Of a stretch of 64,000 nt of DNA, positions 21,597-30,911 are shown piece after piece. Position 1 is the stretch's first letter. Every line of letters starts with the position of its first letter. Origin of the DNA: JBBRBB01 sp038206235 (GTDB lineage Bacteria; Bacteroidota; Bacteroidia; Chitinophagales; Chitinophagaceae); assembly GCA_038206235.1 (NCBI GenBank), contig JBBRBB010000011.1:1-64000 (forward strand), read 5' to 3'. The position numbers were made by a program, and so were the translations under genes. The notes beneath the pieces are model-generated. The model was not told the DNA's origin, did no database searches, and worked only from the letters and a program-made list of their open reading frames with translations.

Positions 21597-22601
21597 TTAC
21601 CACCAAGCCTTAAAAGGTTTATAATCTTCCATTCCCAATACGTGTTTTGCCAGCTTATAACATTCAAGTTTTACCAGGTGCTTATAACTTACGTTGCGAC
21701 CAAGGGACCTGTGCTTAATAGTTTCATTCAGTTTTTCATCCCATGCCTTTGTTACAGTTTTGCGACCACAATCTTTTAACAAGCAGCTATTAAGCTTACT
21801 GTCAAAATCGCTTTGCTGTATCTGACGTTTATTGAGCAGTGAGAATATCAGCCTGTCTGCAAGCAGCGGCTTAAAAATTTCTGCAATATCCAGGGCAAGT
21901 GAATAACGCCGTTCACCGGGCTGATGTAAAAAGCTTATCGTGGGATTCAATTGTGTATGATAGATCATATCGAGACACAGCGTATAGCACATGCTGTTTA
22001 CGAACGATACCATCGCATTCACTTCATTACCCGGCGGCTGTTTGGTGCGGTTACCCATTTCAAAATCGTTTATGATAACACCAAAAGCATCATAATAGCT
22101 CATGCGGATATTGCCTTCAATACCCATTAAAGTTTCGTTATCCTGCGTGAATGGTATTTGCTCCATCAATGATTCAATTCTTGCTATCTGCACGGCTGTT
22201 TCTTTCTCACGCTTATTATAATACCTGAGATTTTTCAGCATATTAAAAGCAGCGCCCTCTACCAATTTTTGCGCAATAGCCAGACGCTTCTTTGGCTTTA
22301 TGTAAGCATCTGTTTGTGCAATAAGTACCTTGCCGCTAAGCAAATAATCCTTTGGCATAAACGAACCGGTGTAGTGCTCGTAGTAATCAAAAAAATGAAC
22401 GCTCACCTGTTCCTTACCCAAAAAATTATACATGGCGCTGTTTGCATCCAAACTGCCAAACGCATACAGGTTATCCACGCTTTCTATGGGTATATATTTG
22501 GGCGTACCTTCATTGCCATCTTCATCAACAGCCGTAAACTTTAGCGTATTGTCTTTGCGGCTTAAGCGACCGGGATTGAAGAGGTAATAAGATTTTTTCA
22601 T
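21597..22601 (-). CDS. cas1: CRISPR-associated integrase Cas1 (type I-B)
   Basis: A 334-residue spacer integrase. It opens MKKSYYLFNPGRLSRKDNTL, as in type I-B Cas1. The metal-binding residues are in place: Glu162 (GIEGNIR), His226 (LHQPGERRYSLALD) and Glu241 (AEIFKP). Length is typical. With Cas2 it forms the heterohexamer that captures and inserts prespacers; Cas4, encoded just upstream, trims them and checks the PAM. All active-site residues are intact, consistent with a long and still growing array. Confidence 0.97.
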   Translation of the reverse strand: MKKSYYLFNPGRLSRKDNTLKFTAVDEDGNEGTPKYIPIESVDNLYAFGSLDANSAMYNFLGKEQVSVHFFDYYEHYTGSFMPKDYLLSGKVLIAQTDAYIKPKKRLAIAQKLVEGAAFNMLKNLRYYNKREKETAVQIARIESLMEQIPFTQDNETLMGIEGNIRMSYYDAFGVIINDFEMGNRTKQPPGNEVNAMVSFVNSMCYTLCLDMIYHTQLNPTISFLHQPGERRYSLALDIAEIFKPLLADRLIFSLLNKRQIQQSDFDSKLNSCLLKDCGRKTVTKAWDEKLNETIKHRSLGRNVSYKHLVKLECYKLAKHVLGMEDYKPFKAWW

Positions 22602-22717
22602 TTTTTGAACCCGGAATTAATTTTAATGATTTTATTTTTCTGATACCTGCTTTTGATACTCCGGTTAAACATTGTTGCCTCACATTCCTTTTATCTGCAG
22701 AATATGCATTAAACCGT

Positions 22718-23224
22718 TCATATCTCCTCTACATAACAAAAATCATAGTATGAACATTGCTTACAGATTTTGCTGTTGATGCGCGGCGGACATGTATCAT
22801 TGTCAACCAACTGCTGAATATTCTCAGTTACCTGCTGCAGGTAAGTTTTATCTTCTTCGGTTAAGAGTACCTGTTTGGTATCACGCAATTTTGGATATTC
22901 AAGTGTTGCAATTACACCTTCAATGCCGTTTTGTTCCAGCAGCCAGATATAATATTTTACCTGCCACTCATGTGCAGCCTCCATGCTGTCGCTCTTTTTT
23001 ATTTCATGGATTACTTTATTCTTTGCATCATAAAAATCAATCTTGCTGCCACCAATTTCAATTTCTGAATACTTCTCTGCACGTTGCGGATAAGAAGTTT
23101 CATGAATCAATTTGCCTTCACTTACAGTGTCGGAAGTGTGCTCCATATTTATGCCGTTGGCAAAGAGCCACATTCTTCTCTTACAAAAGTGATAATAAGA
23201 AACAAGTGTGCCTGTAACATTCAT
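22718..23224 (-). CDS. cas4: CRISPR-associated exonuclease Cas4
   Basis: A 168-residue RecB-fold nuclease. Four cysteines fit the Fe-S cluster: Cys14 in YYHFCKRRMW, and Cys154, Cys157 and Cys163 in KICKQCSYYDFCYVEE. The RecB-type motif HEIKKSDS is in the middle. Cas4 processes prespacer ends and selects the PAM during adaptation. Its ATG overlaps the cas3 stop (ATGA), so the two are translationally coupled. A 116-base gap separates it from cas1. Confidence 0.95.
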   Translation of the reverse strand: MNVTGTLVSYYHFCKRRMWLFANGINMEHTSDTVSEGKLIHETSYPQRAEKYSEIEIGGSKIDFYDAKNKVIHEIKKSDSMEAAHEWQVKYYIWLLEQNGIEGVIATLEYPKLRDTKQVLLTEEDKTYLQQVTENIQQLVDNDTCPPRINSKICKQCSYYDFCYVEEI

Positions 23225-25620
23225 AGAAAGCTGTTTTCTGTTGAATTATGATTTAAACCTTCCTCAAATGAATAGAGCGATAAATCAGCCAACACTTTTA
23301 TTTCAAAGTATTCGGGTTCATTACATGCTAAAGGAATATTTGTATCGTCAAACAAACGAAGTGTTATTATCCGGTCTGCTAATAGTTTTAATTGCTCATT
23401 CAATTCAATTTTGTAACGTCTTGAAGTTTTATAATCTTTTTCTTTCTCTGCCATCATGAGTTTCATAGTGTCAACAGCTTTTTCGTAATCTTTATCATTC
23501 CTATTTCTACGAACATAATATTGATATTCCTCACCGAATATCTTTTTTTCAATTAGTTTGAATTGCCCAAGCTTTTCAAATTCAGCTTTATTTACACATT
23601 CTATCATATTAAATTCAGTATCTACTTCTCCTATCGAAAGATTTTCGGCTATTGTTTTAAAAAATTGTTCCTGAACTTCAAATAATTCTTTCTCTTTAAT
23701 ATCATGCTTAATATTTGATTTACAAAATTCTAAAAAAATTTTCGCTTCATTTCGATAGATCAAGGTTGCACTACTTTTACCATTTTCATCTTTTAATTGA
23801 AAAAAATAAACCGTTCCAATGACTGATAGCTTATTGCGATTACAACGCCCTGCGCTTTGAATCAAACTTGGCAAAGGACATAAATCACGATAAACTATGG
23901 GAAAATCAATATCTACTCCGGCTTCAATTAGTTGAGTTGAAATAAGTATTACTTTTTGATTTGTTTCAAGATATTCTTTTATTACTTTAATCTTTTTACG
24001 TCTATCTTCCGGTACAAAATGCGTATTTAATAAGTAAACGTGTGAGTTGTTTTTTAGAAAACTATAAAGTTTTTTAGTGTCTTTAATTGTATTTAAAATA
24101 ACTAAGCACGATTTTGTCTGTAAAGCAACATGATTTGCAAGTTGTTCGATGGAAAAATTATCTTCATTTATCAGTTGAATGGAGTATCGATTGAATACTT
24201 CCTCATTAAAAAACTTTTTTGCATCCACTAACTGAAGTGGTTCACGAAACTGTTTAAAAAGCAAATCTGCTCTCTTATTTTCTTTTAAATATTTTTTGAC
24301 TTTAATTGAGAAATTTGGCATCGTAGCTGTTGATAAAATTGCATAAGCATCATATTTGCGGCAAAATGCTTCAAGCCACCCTACAAAAAAAATATAAAGC
24401 TTTGGGGGTAAAGCTTGTATTTCATCAATTAAAAAAATGCGTTTACTAAAATTTGAAAGCTTCAACAACGTTGAATTTTTATTACTGACTAATGTTTCAA
24501 AAAATTGCACAAACGTGGTAATTACAAAAGGATGATCGAATGTTTGTGCAATAAAATCTTGTTCAAGCAACTTTTTTAAATTTTTATCTGTTTGATTTGT
24601 TTCTAAATCTTCCTGTATATTTTGAATTCGCTCATTTACAGCTTTTGAGTTGATTGAAAGAACTTGTTCAGCTTTATCAAAAATTTTCTTTTTACATATA
24701 TCTTCTACTTGTTCGGTAATTGATAAAAAAGGTAATGCATAAAGGATTCCAAAATCAATACGTGCTTTTTGAATTTCAGAAGCTAATGCAAGAAGCATAA
24801 AAGTTTTGCCTGCACCTGTAGGGGCGGTTAAGCTAAATATACGGCTTCCAGTTTTTAAGCCTTTTTGCAAACCAGCGAGTGCTTCGTTCCTGATTTGAGT
24901 TCTTAATTTATTTAAAAGTGTTTGTTGAGAAAGATTATTAAAAACAAACTTTAAAGATGACTGTAATTTGTTGACAGAATCGTTAATAGTTTCGTTAAGA
25001 AAATAATTTTCATTATCTCCTGCATCTCTTTTATCTGCTTCAATTAATGAAGCAAAGGCAAATTGAGTATCCAAAAAATATGTAAGAGCATCATTTCTCC
25101 AGTTGGAAAAATCGCTGTCGAAAAACTTCGGTAATCGTTGAAGTAGCTTTTCATTCCATTTTATCTCAAATTTTTGGTGTCTTTGTAAAAGTTTAGTCTC
25201 ATAAAAATCCGAAATAGGTAAAACAGGATTGGACTTTATAAAGGTTTCTAACCTTGTCAAAGTTTCTTGACTTAATATGCTCTCAAAATTTGGTAAGTTG
25301 CCATGATGTTTTGCTATTATAGCAATTATCTGCTTGATTCTTATAAAATCATTGTCCAAGCCGTTTTTTATGAAGAACTTGTTACTATCTAAAAAACATA
25401 AAAAAGCATACATTGATAAGTAAGAATGCTCACTATACCCCAATGTCTTATTCTCATTTTTTTTATCAATTTTCTGTTGAAAATTTGGATTGATTTTACC
25501 TAAGTCATGAAACAAAACAGCTACCTCAGCAATTTTTAATTTAGTGCGTTTTTGGGTTTTACTTAGTACACCTTCGATATGTACTTCTAAAAGTTTGTTT
25601 GGATGCGAATGATAATTCAT
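23221..25620 (-). CDS. cas3: CRISPR-associated helicase-nuclease Cas3 (HD plus DExH helicase)
   Basis: A 799-residue single-chain Cas3. The N-terminal HD nuclease has FHDLGK (about His38-Asp39) and downstream histidines (YSEHSYL, AKHHG). The SF2 helicase carries Walker A TAPTGAGKT (about 265-273), the Walker B box LIDEIQ (about 397-402), STATMP (motif III) and QSAGRCNRN (motif VI). After Cascade binds the target, Cas3 unwinds and degrades the displaced DNA. I start it at ATG 25620, which overlaps the cas5 stop as ATGA, rather than at the TTG four codons earlier. Both catalytic halves look intact. Confidence 0.96.
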   Translation of the reverse strand: MNYHSHPNKLLEVHIEGVLSKTQKRTKLKIAEVAVLFHDLGKINPNFQQKIDKKNENKTLGYSEHSYLSMYAFLCFLDSNKFFIKNGLDNDFIRIKQIIAIIAKHHGNLPNFESILSQETLTRLETFIKSNPVLPISDFYETKLLQRHQKFEIKWNEKLLQRLPKFFDSDFSNWRNDALTYFLDTQFAFASLIEADKRDAGDNENYFLNETINDSVNKLQSSLKFVFNNLSQQTLLNKLRTQIRNEALAGLQKGLKTGSRIFSLTAPTGAGKTFMLLALASEIQKARIDFGILYALPFLSITEQVEDICKKKIFDKAEQVLSINSKAVNERIQNIQEDLETNQTDKNLKKLLEQDFIAQTFDHPFVITTFVQFFETLVSNKNSTLLKLSNFSKRIFLIDEIQALPPKLYIFFVGWLEAFCRKYDAYAILSTATMPNFSIKVKKYLKENKRADLLFKQFREPLQLVDAKKFFNEEVFNRYSIQLINEDNFSIEQLANHVALQTKSCLVILNTIKDTKKLYSFLKNNSHVYLLNTHFVPEDRRKKIKVIKEYLETNQKVILISTQLIEAGVDIDFPIVYRDLCPLPSLIQSAGRCNRNKLSVIGTVYFFQLKDENGKSSATLIYRNEAKIFLEFCKSNIKHDIKEKELFEVQEQFFKTIAENLSIGEVDTEFNMIECVNKAEFEKLGQFKLIEKKIFGEEYQYYVRRNRNDKDYEKAVDTMKLMMAEKEKDYKTSRRYKIELNEQLKLLADRIITLRLFDDTNIPLACNEPEYFEIKVLADLSLYSFEEGLNHNSTENSFL

Positions 25621-26300
25621 ACCAAAAACCAATTGGATTGGTCTTTAAAAATGTAATGTTCTCCTTCGGCTATTATGGACTTGCTTTCAGAAGGATATAC
25701 TACCTGTATATATTTTTCAGGCAAATTCCAAAAATCATCATTTTGGTAAGTTGGTATTTTCTCAAAACCTAATCTTGAAAAAGTTTTCGCTTTATGTGTT
25801 GTTGATATGAAACCAGTAGTTTCAAATTCGCAGTGTTTTTGTATAAGTTCGCCTTCTTCTACAAAATGCAGATCAGCAGGGCAATTATGCAGTCCTAAAA
25901 CCGGAGTATATTTTGACTTTGAATTCTGAAGTGAAAATTTAAATTCAGAAAAAACGTCTTGAGAATTATCATTAAATAACCCGACCGTTATTAAGTAATC
26001 AGGATTGCGAATAATCTCCATTTGTTTAGGAGCTTGTTTATATGCATCAGAAACTCCACGAAATGTAAAACCCCAGGATTGTTTTCGTACGGCATTATTT
26101 ATTTGTACTGCATATTTTAAATCATCTGAAAGTTTTGGAAAAAGCAATTTCATTTCCTTACGCTCTTTTCCTGTAACTGCACCAATCAATCCGATTAAAG
26201 CAGTTTTAGTAATAAAATCGTGTGATAGAGGATTGTTATTTGTCTCAGGTTTTCTGAAATGACCCCAATTGCCTTTAACAGTGAATTGTATGGCTTTCAT
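25617..26300 (-). CDS. cas5: Cascade subunit Cas5 (type I-B)
   Basis: A 227-residue RAMP protein. The N-terminal MKAIQFTVKGNWGHFRKPETN strand and the LIGLIGAVTGKER helix match type I-B Cas5. Cas5 caps the 5' handle of the crRNA and contacts Cas8 and the first Cas7 in Cascade. It starts 5 bases after cas7 ends and overlaps cas3 by 4 bases, so stoichiometry is probably set by coupled translation. Confidence 0.93.
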   Translation of the reverse strand: MKAIQFTVKGNWGHFRKPETNNNPLSHDFITKTALIGLIGAVTGKERKEMKLLFPKLSDDLKYAVQINNAVRKQSWGFTFRGVSDAYKQAPKQMEIIRNPDYLITVGLFNDNSQDVFSEFKFSLQNSKSKYTPVLGLHNCPADLHFVEEGELIQKHCEFETTGFISTTHKAKTFSRLGFEKIPTYQNDDFWNLPEKYIQVVYPSESKSIIAEGEHYIFKDQSNWFLV

Positions 26301-26305
26301 ATATA

Positions 26306-27271
26306 TTAGAATGCTAATTTTTCAAGTTTATCTGAACCTAAACTTTTTAATTCTGCTTCAAGACTTCCTATTTCAGTATAATACCTTATGGCTTTAACCT
26401 TAGGTGAATCCAAAGTCGTTTTTAATCCTTTCCAATCAAACTTGAAATCTTCTAAACTTCTTATTTGTTCATCCTGTTTATCACTCTGAATTTTTACAAA
26501 TCGGTCTGCACCGTATAATTTATCATTTGAATCTGAATAAATAATTTGTAAAAGCAATAAAGAACTTTGGTCTGTTTTACTGGTGGTATTCTTTGAATTG
26601 ACCTCATTCCATAAAGATTTGAACATAAGGCTTACATCTTCTTGAGTAAGTTTTGTAATCTTTGCATTAAAAGGATTTATCCAGGCATGTGCTTGTATAA
26701 TAGCATAAGGCACAATATAGCGGGTAGCTATGGCACCTTGTGTGTTCTTTTCATCACTTGTAAATACTGATGTGCGTTGATTCATCATCATATTAATAGA
26801 ATTGAGCGAAGGATTCAAGATTGCAAACTGAATTGCGCCTGTTACGTTGAAAGCTCCTACAGTACCTTCAGTTGTATTTGCTTCATCGCTTTCAGCATCT
26901 TCCTTCTTTGCTTTTCCTTTAGATTTTTTATCTTGCTGAATAGCCATAACTCCACCAAACATGCGTACATCGGATAGAGTAAAGGCAAAATCTCTTGGAC
27001 TCAAATTCTTGTCAGACCTAGCTTCGTATAATGCCTTAAATCTTTGCCCTGATGTCATTTTATTATCAAGATCAGGATTGATTACATACACAGGATGTCC
27101 ATTTGCATACATGTTATCCCGGATATACCTTTTTAAGCGTACATCACTCACTAATGCCTTTTTAGTTTCTTCATCATAGCGAGGTTCACCTGTAAATGGA
27201 TCGCCGTTTGGGATATTATATTTTGTTTCATACAGAAATAAAATTTCTGATTTTTCCGTTACAATATTCAT
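26306..27271 (-). CDS. cas7: Cascade backbone subunit Cas7 (Csh2-like, type I-B)
   Basis: A 321-residue RAMP protein beginning with a strand and NIPNGDPFTGEPRYDEET, the diagnostic Csh2/Cas7b start, followed by SDVRLKRYIRDN. Several copies polymerise along the crRNA spacer. A charged insertion around residues 115-130 (DKKSKGKAKKEDAESDEAN) is probably a disordered loop. Flanked by cas8b (26 bases upstream) and cas5 (5 bases downstream). Confidence 0.95.
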   Translation of the reverse strand: MNIVTEKSEILFLYETKYNIPNGDPFTGEPRYDEETKKALVSDVRLKRYIRDNMYANGHPVYVINPDLDNKMTSGQRFKALYEARSDKNLSPRDFAFTLSDVRMFGGVMAIQQDKKSKGKAKKEDAESDEANTTEGTVGAFNVTGAIQFAILNPSLNSINMMMNQRTSVFTSDEKNTQGAIATRYIVPYAIIQAHAWINPFNAKITKLTQEDVSLMFKSLWNEVNSKNTTSKTDQSSLLLLQIIYSDSNDKLYGADRFVKIQSDKQDEQIRSLEDFKFDWKGLKTTLDSPKVKAIRYYTEIGSLEAELKSLGSDKLEKLAF

Positions 27272-27297
27272 TTTATTATTATTTAAGTGGTGAGTAA

Positions 27298-29076
27298 TTA
27301 ATTCGAAAAATAACTTTCAAAAAAGCCCAGAGCACAGTTATTTTTATCATACTTTTCTTTTTCAACTCCTAATGCTTTGATGTTTGTTATAAGATTTAAA
27401 TATGCTTCCTGCACATCTTTATAATTCTTTTCATGAATGGTTAGTTTTTCATTAAGGAAGTTGCTAAACTTAGTAAGATCATTTAAGTCGCCAATTCGCC
27501 GGGTGAGGTTACCTACATAATTCTTCTCAAACGATTTTATTGGGCAGTCCACCCGCCAGGCTGCAAAAGGGCGAGCCATTGTTCCAAGTGATTTACCTAT
27601 TGAATAACTTTTAGATTCAGTAATTGATTGCATATTATTTTGTTTTTGTATTCTGGTAAGAAAATAAAAATCATATTTCAATACATTAAAGTTGGTAGAA
27701 TCATCACGAATATTGCGCTCTATTTTTTCAATAAAAGCGGGTAACAAAACCGGGTCTTGGTAGTATGTGTCTGTATATATTTCAGGTAAGACTTTAAGCA
27801 AGTGAAAAGAATATTTTTTTTGATTTTTTCCTTTTTGTCCTAAAATCTCTAAAAAGCTTGCCTTGATATCATACTTAGGTTGAAGTTTAGTTTTACTTAA
27901 AGTAACATTCGATTCTTGTTTTAGTGCTTTTTTCTCATTCTCTATTCTCGTATGAATAGTGCGCAGAAAACTTTTTTCAATACTTGATATTTCGAGCAGA
28001 TCTATTGAAGGAGAAGGCAAGCCTGCAGGTTTTATAAATACAATGTCATATTTCACATTGTCAGGTAATTCATTTTCTGTTAGATCAACAAATAAACTAT
28101 CAGTATCACTATTGTTTATTGAGCCATTCTTATTTTCTTCATTTAGTATTGCTTCTGCCTCTGTTAACTCTTGTAACCCTTTTTTACCGTAAAATCTATC
28201 TAAAACATCTGCATTCAAATTTTCACCATTAGGTAAAACAACAATTCCTATATCCCGAACATTAATAAGTGTTTTTTCAGAAATGCTTACGCCGTACATC
28301 AAATCAATAACATCTTCGGATGAGTCAAATGATTTTATTTTATAAGAATTATCCTCAGAAAAACCAGGGGTTACACCACCGATTGAATCAGGTTTTCCAG
28401 AACTAATCGTTTTAAAAAGAGATTTATCTAAAACTGTTTTTTGAATTGACAAATTGGTAAGTATAAAACCTTCTATAAGTTTACTATTAATTAAGTCTAA
28501 CGTATCAGGCTCACACCACATTTTATCATTTTCAAAAGCAAAATGAATTACTACAGCAGGATGTTTTGAAAGTAATAACTCAATCTCAGATAAATATTTC
28601 TCAAAAGCTTTTCTAAATATTCCAATAAATGTGGTTTCTATACTTTTTGCATCTTCCCTTGCTCTACCAAAAGAACTTGTCTTAGTTTTTCCTTTTGTAA
28701 GTTTTTCCATTTTATAATTTCCAGTTTCCCTTTCAGCACCTTTCTTATCTATATAGTTGCAATAAATTAAATCACCAAAGAGATATTTTTTCTCAGAATC
28801 CTTATCAGAGGTTTTGAAATTTAAATATCTTAACGACTTTTTTTTATCCTCATCTGTAATGATAGAAAGATCATCAAAATCAAAAACAACTTCTTCTCCT
28901 TTATTTATAACAGGCAAATTGTAAAAGATAGTTTCGATAGCAACGCCTTTTCTATCTTTATTCTTTTTAAATGTTTCCGCATCTTTCCAAATTGATTTAA
29001 TATACCTGTGCTGTTCTAACCCTTGTTTAGATTGCCGATATATTCTTCCTATTTTTAAAACTGTATCTAAACTCAT
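27298..29076 (-). CDS. cas8b: Cascade large subunit Cas8b (Csh1-like)
   Basis: A 592-residue protein in the large-subunit position between cas6 and cas7. The start MSLDTVLKIGRIYRQSKQGLEQHRY and overall length fit Csh1-type Cas8b proteins, which recognise the PAM and hold open the R-loop. Cas8 sequences diverge strongly, so the call rests on operon position, size and general character more than on a motif. A possible zinc or Cys-rich region is not evident. It lies 19 bases downstream of cas6. Confidence 0.87.
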   Translation of the reverse strand: MSLDTVLKIGRIYRQSKQGLEQHRYIKSIWKDAETFKKNKDRKGVAIETIFYNLPVINKGEEVVFDFDDLSIITDEDKKKSLRYLNFKTSDKDSEKKYLFGDLIYCNYIDKKGAERETGNYKMEKLTKGKTKTSSFGRAREDAKSIETTFIGIFRKAFEKYLSEIELLLSKHPAVVIHFAFENDKMWCEPDTLDLINSKLIEGFILTNLSIQKTVLDKSLFKTISSGKPDSIGGVTPGFSEDNSYKIKSFDSSEDVIDLMYGVSISEKTLINVRDIGIVVLPNGENLNADVLDRFYGKKGLQELTEAEAILNEENKNGSINNSDTDSLFVDLTENELPDNVKYDIVFIKPAGLPSPSIDLLEISSIEKSFLRTIHTRIENEKKALKQESNVTLSKTKLQPKYDIKASFLEILGQKGKNQKKYSFHLLKVLPEIYTDTYYQDPVLLPAFIEKIERNIRDDSTNFNVLKYDFYFLTRIQKQNNMQSITESKSYSIGKSLGTMARPFAAWRVDCPIKSFEKNYVGNLTRRIGDLNDLTKFSNFLNEKLTIHEKNYKDVQEAYLNLITNIKALGVEKEKYDKNNCALGFFESYFSN

Positions 29077-29095
29077 AAATAATTTGTTTGCTTCT

Positions 29096-29893
29096 TTAAC
29101 CTTCCCCTACACACCCCATCCCCTGTGCATTATGCAATCCTAACCCCGCATTTAACGCCAACTCAACCATTTCTTTTAGCGCAGTTACCTGCAATCCAAA
29201 CTTTGTATAACCTCTTACCTTAGTTTCAGCAGTCGTACCTTGCTTTATAGCAATCAATCTTTGTTTGGGTGGTTGCGCAAATCGCTGAACTTTTATTTTT
29301 GTTCCTTCCTTTAATTCGTGCAGCTTTTTTTCACCAACACCATTAGCAGCCTGGTATTTTTCTAACCAGTTATGCAATAAGCAATCTGTAAAATCACTGT
29401 CAACAGGAGAGCGATAATCATAATGCCCCTGCTCATTTTTGCGTCCTGTAACTAAAGGAGATAATGGTTGCAATACAACAGTAACATAATCATTATAAGA
29501 ACTTGCAGAAAATGAGGGCACACTCTCTACTTGCTGCACCTGAAAAGAGACTTTGCTTTTGTAATCTGCAATATCAAGCTGCTGATGAATAAATAATCCT
29601 TTAATAAAATTTTCTGCAGCTTCGGGTACATGAAAGCATATAGTTACTTCAGCTTTATCAGTTAGTAGTTGCATACGGTCGCCATAAATACGGAATGGAG
29701 TTCTTACGTCAGAGAAAGTAAAGAATTTAAAGCTTTTGAATCCTTCGCCGTAGCCAGTATTATGAAGAAATGCAGCAAACTTTTCATCAGACCTTTGTAT
29801 GATCTTATAAATAGCAGATGATAAGGGATACTGATAATTAAGGGTGAGAATGGGTTGAGGATTAGTTGTTATGAGGGTTAGGATAAAACGCAT
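29096..29893 (-). CDS. cas6: CRISPR pre-crRNA endoribonuclease Cas6
   Basis: A 265-residue double-RAMP protein. The C-terminal glycine-rich loop GLGLHNAQGMGCV is the hallmark of Cas6, and the N-terminal half has YPLSSAIYKIIQRSDEKFAAFLH, where the histidine is a candidate catalytic residue. It cuts the long array transcript inside each repeat to leave an ATTGAAAT-type 5' handle. First gene of the operon; a regulatory dyad pair lies about 90-125 bases upstream of its ATG. Confidence 0.94.
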   Translation of the reverse strand: MRFILTLITTNPQPILTLNYQYPLSSAIYKIIQRSDEKFAAFLHNTGYGEGFKSFKFFTFSDVRTPFRIYGDRMQLLTDKAEVTICFHVPEAAENFIKGLFIHQQLDIADYKSKVSFQVQQVESVPSFSASSYNDYVTVVLQPLSPLVTGRKNEQGHYDYRSPVDSDFTDCLLHNWLEKYQAANGVGEKKLHELKEGTKIKVQRFAQPPKQRLIAIKQGTTAETKVRGYTKFGLQVTALKEMVELALNAGLGLHNAQGMGCVGEG

Positions 29894-29979
29894 ATGATTT
29901 TTGCTAATTAGGGAGTTGGTTTATTCCAAAAATTGAAACGCTAATACAGCAAGGTTATAAATATTTTCAACAATAAAAA

Positions 29980-30017
29980 ATGTCATTTTCCACATAAGGG
30001 TATGTGATTTTCCACAT
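29980..30017 (-). promoter_or_regulatory. Two 16-bp dyads spaced 22 bp upstream of the cas operon
   Basis: ATGTCATTTTCCACAT (29980-29995) and ATGTGATTTTCCACAT (30002-30017) match at 15 of 16 positions and are offset by 22 bp, close to two helical turns. The second is a perfect dyad with ATGTG/CACAT arms. A weak -7-like TAACCTTG lies between them and cas6 on the minus strand. This is what tandem sites for a dimeric regulator look like. The arm spacing is two bases shorter than in CRP sites, so CRP itself is unlikely. Confidence 0.5.
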
Positions 30018-30170
30018 TTAGGCTAATATCAATCTGCGAAATCCTTTGGAAGACTGGGACCAAAAAATTTATTGCACAGTTTAATACAATGCTGAGAGAA
30101 CTATATTTTTTTGAGGCCGGCCCAAGTAGTTATCGCATTGGCGTCAACTTAGTGGGGCAGGCGAAATCTG

Positions 30171-30893
30171 TTATTGCATCAGAATATTTACTGAAATGCC
30201 TGTTATAATTGATGCAGAAAAACTCATGAGTGTTCCTATTAAAACATATTCCGCTTCTTTATGCATATCATTTCCTTTAATATCAGTAAAGCGCAGAATT
30301 GATTTGGCAGCAATGAGAAATCCAATGCCTTCAAAATGATTTGTAACTACGAATGTGTAAACGAGTATTCTTTCAAAAATGCCTATCCATCTTCCTGCTT
30401 CGCTTAAGCTTATTGCCGAATGCGGGGTGTGAATTTCTACTTCGTGACGCCATTTTTGCGTAGCAAAGCCAACAATTTGCGCCAGGGGAAAGATGATGAA
30501 AATATAACCTGCCGCAATTATCCAGATGTTTTTATCAGCAATTAGCTGCAGCCATTTGTGCTGCCACCAATTACCCGGTTGATAATACACAAACCATAAC
30601 ACAAACAAAACCGAAATATGCAACAACTGGTCTGTAACAAAAACCAGGGCAGAATCTTTTCGATACAGCTTCCATAAATCAATAATAAAATGGCTGATTG
30701 CAACAATTACAGGAATAAGCCATAAGCTTTTATCAGGCGAGAATAAATAAATTAAGCCTCCATGTAAAAGACAGTGTGCATATAATATCCATGAGCGTTG
30801 CTTCAGTCTTTTTTTATGCTGCACCATTTTCTTGCTTTGCAGCACAAAATCGCCAAGCAAGTGAGCAAATATCCATTGATAAATAACCGGCAT
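30171..30893 (-). CDS. DUF3307 membrane protein
   Basis: A 240-residue inner-membrane protein with about six or seven helices. The N-terminus YQWIFAHLLGDFVLQSKKMVQHK is the DUF3307 signature, including the conserved HLLGDF. Function is unknown. It starts 18 bases after the SatD-like gene and is clearly in the same operon; this pairing is a recurring one in Bacteroidota and beyond. The 277 bases between it and cas6 (divergent upstream side of the cas operon) hold the regulatory dyads and no gene. Confidence 0.85.
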   Translation of the reverse strand: MPVIYQWIFAHLLGDFVLQSKKMVQHKKRLKQRSWILYAHCLLHGGLIYLFSPDKSLWLIPVIVAISHFIIDLWKLYRKDSALVFVTDQLLHISVLFVLWFVYYQPGNWWQHKWLQLIADKNIWIIAAGYIFIIFPLAQIVGFATQKWRHEVEIHTPHSAISLSEAGRWIGIFERILVYTFVVTNHFEGIGFLIAAKSILRFTDIKGNDMHKEAEYVLIGTLMSFSASIITGISVNILMQ

Positions 30894-30911
30894 ATCATGA
30901 AGTATTAAAGG

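Noticed and set aside
29980..30017. CRP binding sites upstream of cas6
   Set aside because: The TGTG/CACA arms are separated by 6 bases instead of the 8 in CRP sites, so I describe them only as dyads.
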